A stretch of DNA of 62,857 nt from Aurantimonas manganoxydans SI85-9A1 (lineage in GTDB: Bacteria > Pseudomonadota > Alphaproteobacteria > Rhizobiales > Rhizobiaceae): assembly GCF_000153465.1 (NCBI RefSeq), contig NZ_CH672387.1, positions 4,222,487-4,285,343 on the forward strand. The letters are read 5' to 3'. Below are positions 30,570 through 40,174 of this stretch, one piece after another. Position 1 is the first letter of the stretch. Each line of letters starts with the position of its first letter. Under the pieces are notes generated by a model. The model saw nothing but the letters and a program-made list of their open reading frames with translations, did not search any database and was not told the origin of the DNA. The position numbers and the translations under genes were made by a program.

Positions 30570-31025
30570 TCAGCCCGTGAAGCGGTGCTCCATGGCGAGG
30601 ATGTCGCCGGTCATCTCGGCAAGCCGGTCCTTCAGCTTGGCATGGAGACCCGCGGCATAGTCGGGATATTCCTCCAGCATGCGCCGGAACAGCGGCCGGG
30701 TGATGCGGATCAGTTCGCAGTCGGTGAGCGTGCGGGCGCTGGTCGGGCGCCGGGTCTCGGTGATCAGGGCCATTTCGCCCAGCAGCGTGCCGGGGCCGTA
30801 GGTGCCGACGACGGTCTGGTGCGCCGGCCGGCCGCGCAGGAGTGCGATCTCGCCCGAGACGATGACCAGACCGGCATCGGAGCGGGCATCCTCCCGGAAC
30901 ACGAACTCGTCGCGGTGCAGCCGCCGACGCTCGGCGCCGAAGGCCAGCAGCCGCAACTGGTCGGCATGCAGATCCTCGAACAGGGGCACGTTGCGCAGGA
31001 CGGCGATGTCGCTTTCGAGACTCAT
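30570..31025 (-). CDS. Cyclic nucleotide-binding domain protein without DNA-binding domain
   Basis: A 151-residue protein that is essentially one cNMP-binding beta-roll: NVPLFEDLHADQLRLLAFGA near residues 12-31, GLVIVSGEIALLRG near 52-65, and the phosphate-binding cassette GPGTLLGEMALITETRRPTSARTLTDC near 76-102. It ends with helices but no Crp-type helix-turn-helix. It may modulate a partner or sense a second messenger. It converges on xthA and lies before the response regulator in the same direction, separated by 227 bases. Confidence 0.85.
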   Translation of the reverse strand: MSLESDIAVLRNVPLFEDLHADQLRLLAFGAERRRLHRDEFVFREDARSDAGLVIVSGEIALLRGRPAHQTVVGTYGPGTLLGEMALITETRRPTSARTLTDCELIRITRPLFRRMLEEYPDYAAGLHAKLKDRLAEMTGDILAMEHRFTG

Positions 31026-31252
31026 CTGGTCGGCGCACCGATCTCCTGCCGGGTTCGCGGCGGCCCGTTGACCAGCACCGTCGCAGCTCTGGCTGCCCGT
31101 CGTTTCGTTGCCCGGCGCACCCGGACCTGTTCGCCCGCCATGGGAGCGTTAGCCAATGGTTATACGGGACCGGCGAATCGATGGAAACTCACGACCTGCC
31201 GCTTCCGGCCGGCCGGCGGCGCTCATCCGCAGCTTTCCGCGGTCGGGGGGCA

Positions 31253-31936
31253 TCAGGGAACGAGCTTGTAGCCGCCCGATTCGGTGATCAGGATCCGCGC
31301 GCTGGACGGGTCCGCCTCGATCTTCTGGCGCAGCCGGTAGACATGGGTCTCCAGCGTGTGGGTGGTAACGCCGGAATTGTAGCCCCAGACTTCCTCCAGC
31401 AACACGTCACGGGTGATCACCCGGCGGTCGGCGCGGTAGAGATAGCGGATGATCGCCGTCTCCTTCTCGGTCAGGCGGATCTTGCCGCCCTTGTCGTCGA
31501 GAAGCACCTTCTGGCTGGGCTTGAAGATGTAGGGGCCGACCTGGAAGGTGGCGTCCTCGCTGTTCTCGTGCTGGCGCAGCTGGGCGCGGATGCGAGCCAG
31601 GAGCACGGCGAAGCGGAACGGCTTGGTGACGTAGTCGTTCGCCCCCGCCTCGAGGCCAAGAATGGTATCGGCGTCGGTGTCCTGTCCGGTCAGGATGATG
31701 ATCGGCGCCTTGAACCCGGTCTTGCGCAGGACCTTCACCGCCTCGCGGCCGTCCATGTCGGGCAGGCCGACATCCATCACCACGAGGTCGATCAGCCCGG
31801 CCCGCGCGGCATTGATGCCCTTGGTCGCGTCGGGCTCCTGCAGGACCGTGAACTCCTCGTGGAGGGAGAGCTGGTCGGCCAGGGTCTGCCGAAGATCGGT
31901 GTCGTCATCGACGATGAGAATGCTGCGTACGCTCAT
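31253..31936 (-). CDS. OmpR-type response regulator, CenR-like
   Basis: A 227-residue two-domain regulator. The receiver has DDD near residues 10-12, the phospho-acceptor Asp in VVMDVGLPD, Thr in IILTGQD and Lys in VTKPFR. The winged helix has RLTEKETAIIRYLYR, DVLLEEVWGYNSGVTTHTLETHVYRLRQKIE and a C-terminal GGYKLVP. No histidine kinase gene is adjacent. Its resemblance and setting beside an L,D-transpeptidase suggest the CenR envelope regulator of alphaproteobacteria, but I assign that only tentatively. The start at 31936 is chosen since the receiver fold begins directly there. Confidence 0.87.
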   Translation of the reverse strand: MSVRSILIVDDDTDLRQTLADQLSLHEEFTVLQEPDATKGINAARAGLIDLVVMDVGLPDMDGREAVKVLRKTGFKAPIIILTGQDTDADTILGLEAGANDYVTKPFRFAVLLARIRAQLRQHENSEDATFQVGPYIFKPSQKVLLDDKGGKIRLTEKETAIIRYLYRADRRVITRDVLLEEVWGYNSGVTTHTLETHVYRLRQKIEADPSSARILITESGGYKLVP

Positions 31937-32033
31937 GCGATATCGTCGCCCGGTTTTCTCTGCCGTCGCTCCGACGGAGCGGCTCGCGGCTGTAACAATT
32001 CGTGATAGACATAGGCGGTTTTCCCGCCGTGTC

Positions 32034-32582
32034 ATGGTCCAGTTGCGAATGATTCCAAAAAAACCGGTGCTGATGGTCCGGCGCGCGCCCGGCAATCCCC
32101 GTCGCGGCATCCTGTGTGCCGGGCCTTTGCGCCTGCCCTGCGCGCTCGGCCGCTCGGGCACGACGATCTTCAAGCGGGAAGGCGACGGTGCGACGCCGGT
32201 CGCCGCGATGGACGTGCTGTCGGCCTGGCACCGGCCGGACCGGATGGCGCGCCCGGCCACGCCGCTGCCGATCCGGCGGATCCGGGCCGATGTGGACGGA
32301 TGGTGCGATGCGCCCGACCACGCGGCCTACAATCGCCATGTCCGGCTGCCGTTTCCTGCGAGCGCCGAGCGAATGGCGCGCGCCGACCGGCTCTACAATT
32401 TCGTCGTGGTGCTCGACTGGAACATCCGGCAGCGGGGCCGGGGCCGCGGCAGCGCGATCTTCCTGCATGTCGCCAAGCCCGGCTATCCACCGACGCAGGG
32501 CTGCGTCGCGGTGGCGCCGGCCGACATGCTGCGGCTGGCACCGTATCTGAGGCGCGGCGCAAGGCTGGTGGTGCAGCGCTGA
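32034..32582 (+). CDS. YkuD-type L,D-transpeptidase
   Basis: A 182-residue protein that resembles the L,D-transpeptidase catalytic domain, which makes 3-3 peptidoglycan crosslinks or anchors proteins. It has LPCALGRSGTTIFKREGDGATPV near residues 35-57 and the catalytic HVAKPGYPPTQGCVAV box, with the Cys in QGC. No signal peptide is apparent, so export is unclear. The start is uncertain: ATG at 32034, 32049 and 32073 are possible and none has a strong ribosome site. It diverges from the OmpR-type regulator by 97 bases, so it may be a target. Confidence 0.82.
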   Translation: MVQLRMIPKKPVLMVRRAPGNPRRGILCAGPLRLPCALGRSGTTIFKREGDGATPVAAMDVLSAWHRPDRMARPATPLPIRRIRADVDGWCDAPDHAAYNRHVRLPFPASAERMARADRLYNFVVVLDWNIRQRGRGRGSAIFLHVAKPGYPPTQGCVAVAPADMLRLAPYLRRGARLVVQR

Positions 32583-32715
32583 TGCGCGGCGTTCGCCAGC
32601 GGCCCGACAATTCGTCACATGCAACCGCGTGCGAGCCTGCGGAGTTGACCCGTCAGGCTTACGGTTTGCCGGGAGTGGCCCCTGGGCGCTCCTGACAGGT
32701 TGCATGGAGACGGAC

Positions 32716-35040
32716 ATGGAACGCAGCGAAAACACCGACAATCCGACCATCGAACAATACGACCAGCCGACCGGCGGCTGGGGCTCGGTCAAGTCGCTCC
32801 TGTCCCACGCCAAGGACGAGGGCATGCTGGCGTCCACCCTGTGGGCGACCCTGCAAAAGCAGAACAAGGCCGACGGCTATCAATGCGTCTCGTGCTCCTG
32901 GGCCAAGCCCGCCGAGCCGCATACCTTCGAATATTGCGAGAACGGCGCCAAGGCGACCATCTGGGAAACGACACCGAAGCGTTGCGACCGCGAGTTCTTC
33001 GCGAAACATACGGTGAGCGAGCTTCTGGAGTGGACGGACCACGATCTGGAGAAGCAGGGCCGGCTGACGACCCCGATGCGCTACGATCGCACGCTCGACC
33101 AGTATGTGCCGGTGAAGTGGGAGGACGCCTTCCGCGAGATCGCGGCCGAGCTGAACGCCATCGATCCGAAATCGGCGGTGTTCTACGTCTCGGGCCGCGC
33201 CGCGCTCGAGACCTCGCATATGTGGCAGCTCATGGCGCGGATCTACGGGTCCAACAACCTGCCGGATTCCTCCAACATGTGCCACGAGTCCACGTCGGTC
33301 GGCCTGCCGGAATCGATCGGCTCGCCGGTGGGCACGGTCACGCTGGACGATTTCGACCAGTGCGACATGATGTTCTTCTTCGGCCACAACACCGGCACCA
33401 ATGCGCCGCGGCTGCTGCACTGGGTGCAGGAGGCGCGCAAGCGCGGGGCGCCGGTGATCACCTTCAATCCGGTGCTGGAGCGCGGCCTGATGCGCTTCAA
33501 GAACCCGCAGTCGCCGACGGAGATGCTGTCCCCCGACGAGGGGACCAAGATGTCGAGCGACTATTACCAGGTGCGCGGCGGCGGCGACATCGCGGCGATG
33601 ACCGGCATCGCCAAGGCGGTCTTCGCCCTCGACGATGCGGCCCAAGAGACCGGCCGGCCGCGGGTGCTCGACGTCGATTTCATCGAGACGCACTGCCACG
33701 GCTTCGACGAGTTCGAGCGCTTCGTGCGGCAGGCGGACTGGGACGAGATCGTACGCTGCTCCGGCCTGCCGCGGGACGAGCTTGAGCATGTCGGCCGGGT
33801 CTACGCGAAGGCCGAGAAGGTCATCGGCAATTACGGCATGGGCCTCACCCAGCACCGACACGGCATCGAGAACGTGCAGATGCTGGTCAATCTGCTCCTG
33901 ATGCGCGGCATGATGGGCAAGCCGGGGGCCGGCATCTCGCCGATCCGCGGCCATTCCAACGTACAGGGCCAGCGCACCGTCGGCATCACCGAGAAGCTGA
34001 AGCTGATCCCGGTGGAAAAGTTCGAGGAGTTCTACGGCTTCACGGTTCCCAAGGAGGACGGTCTCGACACGATCGGAACCTGCGAGGGCATTCTCGACGG
34101 ATCGGTGAAGGCCTTCGTGGCGCTGGGCGGCAATTTCTCCCGCGCCATTCCCGATACGGCCCGGATGGAGGATGCCTGGCGGCGCATGCGCCTCAATGTC
34201 CAGATCTCCACCAAGCTCAACCGCAATCACCTGCTGACGGCGGAGATCAACTACATCCTGCCCTGCATCGGCCGGATCGAGCGCGACACGCAGGCGAGCG
34301 GGCCGCAGACGGTTTCCATGGAGGATTCCACCGCCTGCATCCATGCCTCCTTCGGCCACCGCGAGCCGGCGTCGCGCGAGCTCCTGTCGGAGCCCAAGAT
34401 CGTCGCCGAACTCGCCAAGGCGCTGGTACCGGGCAAATCGACCGTTCCGTGGGATGAATGGGTCGGCGACTACGCCAAGGTCCGCGACGCGATCGAGCGG
34501 GCCTATCCGACCGATTTCCGCGACTTCAACAAGCGCATGGGCACGCCCGGCGGGTTCCACCGCGACATCGGCGCCTCCTATCGCGAATGGCGCACAGAAT
34601 CCGGCAAGGCGAATTTCCTCACCCCGGACACCTTCGACGTCGACCCCGACATCGATACGACCAGTGCCGATGTGCTGCGGCTGATCACCCTGCGTTCGAA
34701 CGATCAGTTCAACACGACGATCTACGGCTATGACGACCGCCTGCGCGGGGTGTTCGGCACCCGCATGGTCATCCTGATGAACGAGGAGGACATGCAGCGG
34801 CTGGGTCTTCGGAACGATGATCGCGTCGATGTCCAGACCCATACCGACGACGGGATCGTCCGCAAGGTCGAGGATTACCGGGTCCATGCCTGGGCAATGC
34901 CGAAGGGCAATTGCGGCGGCTATTATCCTGAGTTGAACGCGCTGCTGCCGCTGTGGCACCATTCCAAGCGGGCCCATGTGCCGGCCGCCAAGTCGATCCC
35001 CGTGCGGCTGACCAAGCGGGGCCGGCAGGCCGCGGCCTGA
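32716..35040 (+). CDS. FdhF/YdeP-family molybdopterin oxidoreductase
   Basis: A 774-residue member of the FdhF/YdeP group, which binds bis-MGD molybdenum. N-terminal cysteines CVSC and EYCENG with a later KRC may hold an iron-sulfur cluster. Cys189 in SNMCHESTSVGL stands where formate dehydrogenase has its Mo-ligating (seleno)cysteine. FFFGHNTGTNAPR, GNYGMGLTQHRHG and a C-terminal molydopterin-binding domain (RSNDQFNTTIYGYDDR) follow. In E. coli YdeP is linked to acid resistance; the substrate is unknown. ATG at 32716 has GGAG six bases upstream. No other subunit or fdhD gene adjoins. Confidence 0.9.
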   Translation: MERSENTDNPTIEQYDQPTGGWGSVKSLLSHAKDEGMLASTLWATLQKQNKADGYQCVSCSWAKPAEPHTFEYCENGAKATIWETTPKRCDREFFAKHTVSELLEWTDHDLEKQGRLTTPMRYDRTLDQYVPVKWEDAFREIAAELNAIDPKSAVFYVSGRAALETSHMWQLMARIYGSNNLPDSSNMCHESTSVGLPESIGSPVGTVTLDDFDQCDMMFFFGHNTGTNAPRLLHWVQEARKRGAPVITFNPVLERGLMRFKNPQSPTEMLSPDEGTKMSSDYYQVRGGGDIAAMTGIAKAVFALDDAAQETGRPRVLDVDFIETHCHGFDEFERFVRQADWDEIVRCSGLPRDELEHVGRVYAKAEKVIGNYGMGLTQHRHGIENVQMLVNLLLMRGMMGKPGAGISPIRGHSNVQGQRTVGITEKLKLIPVEKFEEFYGFTVPKEDGLDTIGTCEGILDGSVKAFVALGGNFSRAIPDTARMEDAWRRMRLNVQISTKLNRNHLLTAEINYILPCIGRIERDTQASGPQTVSMEDSTACIHASFGHREPASRELLSEPKIVAELAKALVPGKSTVPWDEWVGDYAKVRDAIERAYPTDFRDFNKRMGTPGGFHRDIGASYREWRTESGKANFLTPDTFDVDPDIDTTSADVLRLITLRSNDQFNTTIYGYDDRLRGVFGTRMVILMNEEDMQRLGLRNDDRVDVQTHTDDGIVRKVEDYRVHAWAMPKGNCGGYYPELNALLPLWHHSKRAHVPAAKSIPVRLTKRGRQAAA

Positions 35041-35103
35041 GCCGGCTCCCGGACTTCTGTCGCTGACGGCCAGGGAATCATGCGCGAGACGGACGCCTGT
35101 CGA

Positions 35104-35769
35104 TCAGGCGCCCGTCCACCGCCAGACATTGGTGCGCTTAATCTCGGCATCCTCCAGGGCCCGGGTGACCGGCACCTCGTAGGTCGCCAGCCGGCTGACA
35201 CGATCGGCCGGCAGATAGGCCCGGCCCGGATCGCCGACGAGAATAGCGGTGCCCTCGGCGCTCAGCCGGTCGAACCACGGCGTGATCCGCCGGGCCATGT
35301 CCGCGTCGAAGAACACGTCGCCGGCAAGCAGGATGTCGGCCTGCGGGATCTCGCCGATAATGTCGCGCGCCTCGAAGCCGACCGGCGTTTCGTTGAGGGC
35401 GGCGTTCAGGCGGATCGCGGCGGCACAGAACGGGTCGATGTCGTAGCCGGTGACGGTCGCCGCGCCGGCACGCGCCGCGGCGATGGCGACGAGCCCGGAG
35501 CCGGTCGCGAAATCGGCGACGCGCCTGCCCCGGACGAGCTCGGGCCAATCGAGGACATGACGGGCAAGCGCCTGTCCGCCGGCCCAGGCAAAGGCCCAGA
35601 AGGGCGGCGGCAGGCCGATCGCGTCCAGTTCCGCCTCGGTCTTCAGCCACAGATCATGCGCCTCGTCGGCCAGATGCAGCCGGATCTCCGGGACATGGGG
35701 CGGGGCGAGGATCGCCGTGTTGGCGCGGATGAAGCGCTCGGCATCGGCGGGGACGATGCGATCCATCAT
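35104..35769 (-). CDS. Class I SAM methyltransferase, ETFB lysine methyltransferase-like
   Basis: A 221-residue seven-beta-strand methyltransferase. Motif I is VADFATGSGLVAIAAARAGA near residues 84-103 and the acidic loop is VTGYDIDP near 106-113. The family-specific PPFWAFAWAGGQALARHVLD comes before motif I and AGDVFFDAD near 148-156. This matches bacterial relatives of the electron-transfer flavoprotein beta lysine methyltransferase. Protein lysine methylation is the expected reaction. Either of two adjacent ATGs (35769 or 35766) may start it. It lies alone between convergent ends. Confidence 0.85.
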   Translation of the reverse strand: MMDRIVPADAERFIRANTAILAPPHVPEIRLHLADEAHDLWLKTEAELDAIGLPPPFWAFAWAGGQALARHVLDWPELVRGRRVADFATGSGLVAIAAARAGAATVTGYDIDPFCAAAIRLNAALNETPVGFEARDIIGEIPQADILLAGDVFFDADMARRITPWFDRLSAEGTAILVGDPGRAYLPADRVSRLATYEVPVTRALEDAEIKRTNVWRWTGA

Positions 35770-35845
35770 GCCGGAGCGCTTGGCTGCACGGGTGTTGACA
35801 GGGGGGGGCCGCCGGGGCGGCCCGCACCGTTCTGCAGGAAGCCGA

Positions 35846-36070
35846 TCAGGCTTCGCTCTTCACCCGATCGCTCTCGGCGCGCAGCTTGTCGATGAGGATC
35901 GACGCATCGGCCTTGCTCAGCGTCTCGTCGAAGGGGTGGCCGGTCTCCTCGCAGAGGGTCTTGAGATAGGACCCCTGTGCCCCGGTCATGGGCTCGCCGC
36001 CCGTCGTCCAGGTTTCGGGGTCCTTCTCGGTGTTCGAGCCGGTGTCGACCTTGGCGTTCGCAGTATCCAT
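35846..36070 (-). CDS. DUF3072 family small protein
   Basis: A 74-residue soluble protein. Its second half contains GGEPMTGAQGSYLKTLCEETG then LSKADASILIDKLR, the typical DUF3072 segment, which resembles a short helical DNA- or ligand-binding module. Residues 1-25 are polar and probably flexible. GGAGACAC precedes the start at 36070. Function unknown. It lies 87 bases downstream of the EVE gene on the same strand. Confidence 0.82.
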   Translation of the reverse strand: MDTANAKVDTGSNTEKDPETWTTGGEPMTGAQGSYLKTLCEETGHPFDETLSKADASILIDKLRAESDRVKSEA

Positions 36071-36156
36071 GACGTGTCTCCGAAGATTGTGTTGTTCCGG
36101 AAATGTTCATGGCGCGGCTCCGTTCCTCCAACGTCGCAGCAATGCCGTTACTGCGG

Positions 36157-36606
36157 CTATTTGCCCTTGGCCCTGGCGGGGTCGAGCCCGCCCATCTCGC
36201 AGACTTTGCGGAACTCGTCCGGTTCGACCGGCTGCACCGACAGGCGGGAATTGTTGACCAGCACCATGTCCTTCAATGCCGGCTCGGCCTTGACCGCATC
36301 GAGGGTCACCGGATCGGGCACGTCCATCACCGCCTTGATGTCCACGCACTCCCACTTGCCGTCCTTGGCGGTGGAATCGGGATGGGCCTCGGCGATCACC
36401 TCGACGATGCCGACGACGGCCTTGCCCTCGTTGGAATGGTAGAAGAAGCCGCGGTCGCCGACCTTCATCTCGCGCATGAAGTTGCGGGCCTGGTAGTTGC
36501 GGACACCGTCCCACTCCTGCCCCTTGTCGCCGGCCTTTTTCTGATGGTCGAAGGACCATTTGAACGGCTCGGACTTGAACAGCCAGTAGCGCATGCCTTC
36601 GCTCAT
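36157..36606 (-). CDS. EVE domain protein
   Basis: A 149-residue EVE/PUA-like protein. It shows YWLFKSEPFKWSFDHQ near residues 7-22, DGVRNYQARNFMREMKVGDRGFFYHSNEG near 33-61, and SVQPVEPDEF near 121-130. EVE domains bind modified bases in RNA or DNA; the bacterial target is unknown. Its start overlaps the YciI-like stop by 4 bases (ATGA), so the two are translated together. Confidence 0.93.
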   Translation of the reverse strand: MSEGMRYWLFKSEPFKWSFDHQKKAGDKGQEWDGVRNYQARNFMREMKVGDRGFFYHSNEGKAVVGIVEVIAEAHPDSTAKDGKWECVDIKAVMDVPDPVTLDAVKAEPALKDMVLVNNSRLSVQPVEPDEFRKVCEMGGLDPARAKGK

Positions 36607-36896
36607 GCCGTCGCTGCCGGGTTCTTGATGGCCCAGTTCCAGGGGCGCACGTCGACCCTGGCGAAGAGCCCGGCCAGCGCATAGGGGTCCTTCGCCGCTG
36701 TCGCCCTGGCCGCCTCCAGCGAGTCCGCCTCGATCACCACCAGACTGCCGCAGGGCTTGTCGTCGGGGCCGAGGAACGGGCCGGCGAATTTCAGTCCGTC
36801 GCCGAGACCGTGCAGGAACGCCAGATGGTCGGCGCGGGTGTCGAGGCGCAGCTGCAGGCTGTCCGGCTTGTCGTCGCAGAGAATGGCAAAGAGCAT
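36603..36896 (-). CDS. YciI family protein
   Basis: A 97-residue ferredoxin-fold protein of the YciI group: MLFAILCDDKPDSLQLR at the start, then RADHLAFLHGLGDGLKFAGPFLG near residues 21-43, where the conserved His/Asp pair of the family lies, and SLEAARATAAKDPYALAGLF near 59-78. Role unknown; relatives may have weak hydrolase activity. It starts 63 bases after gpsA ends and overlaps the EVE gene. Confidence 0.9.
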   Translation of the reverse strand: MLFAILCDDKPDSLQLRLDTRADHLAFLHGLGDGLKFAGPFLGPDDKPCGSLVVIEADSLEAARATAAKDPYALAGLFARVDVRPWNWAIKNPAATA

Positions 36897-36959
36897 CGGG
36901 TGATCCTTGTCTGGTGGGTCAGAAAAACGGCACGCAGGCGAACGCCCGGTGCCGCGGGT

Positions 36960-37940
36960 TCAAACGGTTTCCCGCTTCAAAGGGCGGGCGAGCAGGGCCT
37001 CAATCGCCGCGTCGATGTCGAGCTGGCCGGCGAGGATCGCGGCGACGGTGGCGATGATCGGCGCGTCGATGCCGTGCTCCTGTGCCAGACGGGCCGCGAT
37101 CTCGGCGGTGAACACGCCCTCGGCGAGCTTCAGCCCGGCGCGGTCGTCGCCGCGGCCGAGCGCCATGCCATAGGCGAAGTTGCGCGACTGGGCGCTGGAG
37201 CAGGTGAGCACCAGATCGCCGAGGCCGGAGAGGCCCATCAGCGTATCCGGGCGGCCGCCGAGCGCGGCGCCCAGCCGGCGCAGCTCGACGAAGCCGCGGG
37301 TAACGATGGCGGCCTGGGCGGAGGCGCCGAGGCCACGGCCGGCGACCGCGCCGGCGGCCAGCGCCAGGACGTTCTTCAACGCGCCGCCCGCCTCGACGCC
37401 GCGCATGTCGGCGGTGGCATAGCCGCGGAAGGTGTCGGTGGACAAAAGCCGCGCCGCCGCGTCGGCGGACTCTTCGGTCTCGGCCGCGATGGTCACGGCG
37501 GTGGGCAGGCCGCGCGCCACGTCGGCGGCAAAGCTCGGGCCGGAGAGGACGGCGCGGGGGCGGCCGGGCAGCACCTCGGCCAGAACATCGGTGGCAAAGC
37601 GGCCGGTCTCGCACTCGATGCCCTTGGAGCAGAGGATCGCCAGCCCGTCGCCCGCAATGTGCGGAGCGAGTTCGGCGGCGACGGTGCGCAGGCTCTGGGC
37701 CGGCACGACGAAGAGGACGGTGCGGGCGCCGGCAAGCGCTTTGGCCGGGTCGCTAGTGGCGGTCAGGCCTGCCGGCAGCATCGTGTCGGGCAGATAGCGC
37801 GGGTTGCGCCGGCTCTCGTTGATCGCCGCGACGGTCCCGGCGTCGCGGGCCAAGATCCGCGGTGCGTGGCCGGCGCGGGCATAGAGGCAGCCCAGCGCGG
37901 TGCCCCAGGCGCCGCCGCCGATGATGGCGAAGTGGCTCAT
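36960..37940 (-). CDS. gpsA: Glycerol-3-phosphate dehydrogenase [NAD(P)+]
   Basis: A 326-residue enzyme that reduces dihydroxyacetone phosphate to sn-glycerol-3-phosphate for phospholipids. The nucleotide-binding [18 protein letters not shown] is at residues 8-25; VLCSKGIE-like AILCSKGIE near 103, [16 protein letters not shown], and the catalytic Lys stretch [17 protein letters not shown] follow. GLGDLVLTC is near 240. The start overlaps the tsaD stop by 4 bases. Confidence 0.96.
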   Translation of the reverse strand: MSHFAIIGGGAWGTALGCLYARAGHAPRILARDAGTVAAINESRRNPRYLPDTMLPAGLTATSDPAKALAGARTVLFVVPAQSLRTVAAELAPHIAGDGLAILCSKGIECETGRFATDVLAEVLPGRPRAVLSGPSFAADVARGLPTAVTIAAETEESADAAARLLSTDTFRGYATADMRGVEAGGALKNVLALAAGAVAGRGLGASAQAAIVTRGFVELRRLGAALGGRPDTLMGLSGLGDLVLTCSSAQSRNFAYGMALGRGDDRAGLKLAEGVFTAEIAARLAQEHGIDAPIIATVAAILAGQLDIDAAIEALLARPLKRETV

Positions 37941-39040
37941 GCCTTGGCTCCCCGTCGGCCGAAGCCGATCATCGGCGCCGAATCCCCGTCCAGGGGCCAG
38001 CGCGAGCGCACCGGTGCATCAAGGCCATCGACCATGCCGGCCTCGAAACGCTCCAGCCCGGCATAGGCGATCATCGCCGCATTGTCGGTGCACAGCGCCA
38101 GCGGCGGCGCGACCAGCCGAACGCCGGTTCGCGCGGTCTGGGCCTCGAGCGCGGTGCGGATTGCCCGGTTGGCGGCAACGCCGCCGGCCACCGCCAGCAC
38201 CGGATCGGCGAGATCGGGAAAGCGGTCGCGGAACTGCGTCAGGGCGCGGCCGACCCGATCGGCAAGGCTGTCGGCGGCGGCAGCCTGGAAACCGGCGCAC
38301 AGATCGTCGACATCGGTCGGCGACAGCGGCGCGGCGGCCTGCGCCGCCATGCGCAGGGCCGTCTTCAGGCCGGAAAAGGAGAAGTCCAGCCGTGGATTGC
38401 CCTTCATCGGGCGGGGCAGGGCAAAGCGCTTCGGATCGCCGGCGGCCGCGCGCCGCTCGACATGCGGCCCGCCGGGATTGGGCAGGCCGAGCAGCTTGGC
38501 GGTCTTGTCGAAGGCCTCGCCCAGCGCGTCGTCGATGGTCGTGCCCCAGCGCTCATAGGCGCCGAGCCCGCGCACCAGCACGATCTGGCTGTGGCCGCCG
38601 GAGACCAGCAGCAGGAGATAGGGATAGGCGAGGCGATCGGTGAGGCGCGGCGTCAAGGCGTGGCCTTCGAGATGATTGATCGCCAGGAAGGGCAGCCGGC
38701 GCGCGGCGGCGATGGCCTTGCCGGTCATGGCGCCGACGATCAGGCCGCCGACAAGGCCGGGGCCGGTGGTCGCGGCGACGGCGGACAGCTCGTCGAAACC
38801 GATGCCGGCTTCGTCCATTGCCGCCTTCACGATGCCGTCCAGCGCCTCGACATGGGCCCGCGCGGCGATCTCCGGCACGACACCGCCGAAAGCGGCATGT
38901 TCCTCGACCTGGCTCAGCACCACGTTGGAATGGATCACCGGCGCGCCCGCATCGTCGCGCCCGACGACCGACGCGGCGGTCTCGTCGCAGCTCGTCTCGA
39001 TGCCGAGGATCAGGGGGCGGGGCGGATTGGCAGGCGTCAC
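37937..39040 (-). CDS. tsaD: tRNA N6-threonylcarbamoyladenosine transferase
   Basis: A 367-residue enzyme that transfers the threonylcarbamoyl group to A37 of ANN-decoding tRNAs. The ASKHA fold pattern is plain: [13 protein letters not shown] near residues 13-25, [12 protein letters not shown] near 64-75 (metal-binding His), INHLEGHAL near 116-124, [11 protein letters not shown] near 137-147, and the late [13 protein letters not shown]. The GTG at 39040 gives the usual length; an in-frame GTG at 39100 is possible. It diverges from hemC by 182 bases and overlaps gpsA. Confidence 0.94.
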   Translation of the reverse strand: MTPANPPRPLILGIETSCDETAASVVGRDDAGAPVIHSNVVLSQVEEHAAFGGVVPEIAARAHVEALDGIVKAAMDEAGIGFDELSAVAATTGPGLVGGLIVGAMTGKAIAAARRLPFLAINHLEGHALTPRLTDRLAYPYLLLLVSGGHSQIVLVRGLGAYERWGTTIDDALGEAFDKTAKLLGLPNPGGPHVERRAAAGDPKRFALPRPMKGNPRLDFSFSGLKTALRMAAQAAAPLSPTDVDDLCAGFQAAAADSLADRVGRALTQFRDRFPDLADPVLAVAGGVAANRAIRTALEAQTARTGVRLVAPPLALCTDNAAMIAYAGLERFEAGMVDGLDAPVRSRWPLDGDSAPMIGFGRRGAKA

Positions 39041-39222
39041 GTTCGGTCCGGGCGGTAATGGCGTGCTGCCGACATAGGCGATCGGCGCGCGTCCCGCCAC
39101 CGTCGATCGCCGCTCGGAACCGGTCGGCGGCGGTCGAAATTCCGGCCCGGACGGTTCCGGTGGGCGACCGGTCGTCCTATGAACGAGCCGACGACATGTA
39201 AAGCGAACTGACGGGGCAGACC

Positions 39223-40158
39223 ATGGCCAGCGACATCATCCGGATCGGCACGCGCGGCAGCCAGCTTGCCAAGGCGCAGGCGAGCGAGGTGCGCGCCCGC
39301 CTGATGGCGGCGCACGATCTGCCGGAGGAGGCCTTCGAGATCGAGGTGATTTCGACCACCGGCGACCGCATTCTCGACCGGCCGCTGTCGGAGGTGGGCG
39401 GCAAGGGGCTGTTCACCAAGGAGATCGAGGCGGCGCTGATCGACGGGCGTGTCGATATCGCCGCGCATTCGTCCAAGGACATGGCGACCGCTTCGCCGGA
39501 GGGTCTGGAGGTCTCCGCCTATCTGCCGCGCGAGGATGTCCGCGACGCCTTCATCGGCCGCACGGCGGCGACCATCGACGAACTGCCGCACGGGGCGACC
39601 ATCGGCTCGGCCTCGCTGCGCCGCCAGTCTCTGCTGAAGCGGATGCGCCCGGACCTGAAGGTGATTACCTTCCGGGGTAACGTCCAGAGCCGGCTGCGCA
39701 AGCTGGAAGAGGGCCAGGTGGACGCCACGCTGCTGGCGCTGGCCGGCCTCAACCGCATGGCGATGCAGGACGTCGCGACCGAAATCCTCGAGGTCGAGCG
39801 CTTCCTGCCGGCGCCGGGACAGGGGGCGATCTGCATCCAGAACCGGATCGGCGACGAACGGGTGCACGGCCTCGTCGCGGCGATCGCCGACCCGCGGACC
39901 ACCGTGGCGCTGACCGCCGAGCGAGCCTTCCTCGCTGAACTCGACGGCTCCTGCCGCACGCCGATCGCCGCCCATGCGGTGCTGGCCGAGGACGGGACGG
40001 TCACCCTGCACGGCATGATCCTGACGCCGGACGGCAGCCGGATGCACGAAACCCGGCGCACCGGCATCGCCGCGGACGCCGAAGCGCTCGGCCGGCTGGC
40101 GGGGCGTGACGTGCTGGACGCAGCGGGGCCGGGCTTCTTCGACGGCTGGGGCGCCTGA
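39223..40158 (+). CDS. hemC: Porphobilinogen deaminase (hydroxymethylbilane synthase)
   Basis: A 311-residue tetrapyrrole enzyme joining four porphobilinogens. It begins [14 protein letters not shown], has [29 protein letters not shown] with the catalytic Asp, [18 protein letters not shown] and [13 protein letters not shown] for substrate binding. The dipyrromethane cofactor cysteine is Cys244 in [13 protein letters not shown]. Length is typical. It is followed by hemD after 16 bases, so intermediates can be passed on within one operon. Confidence 0.96.
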   Translation: MASDIIRIGTRGSQLAKAQASEVRARLMAAHDLPEEAFEIEVISTTGDRILDRPLSEVGGKGLFTKEIEAALIDGRVDIAAHSSKDMATASPEGLEVSAYLPREDVRDAFIGRTAATIDELPHGATIGSASLRRQSLLKRMRPDLKVITFRGNVQSRLRKLEEGQVDATLLALAGLNRMAMQDVATEILEVERFLPAPGQGAICIQNRIGDERVHGLVAAIADPRTTVALTAERAFLAELDGSCRTPIAAHAVLAEDGTVTLHGMILTPDGSRMHETRRTGIAADAEALGRLAGRDVLDAAGPGFFDGWGA

Positions 40159-40174
40159 CGCCGCGGGGCGGGCC

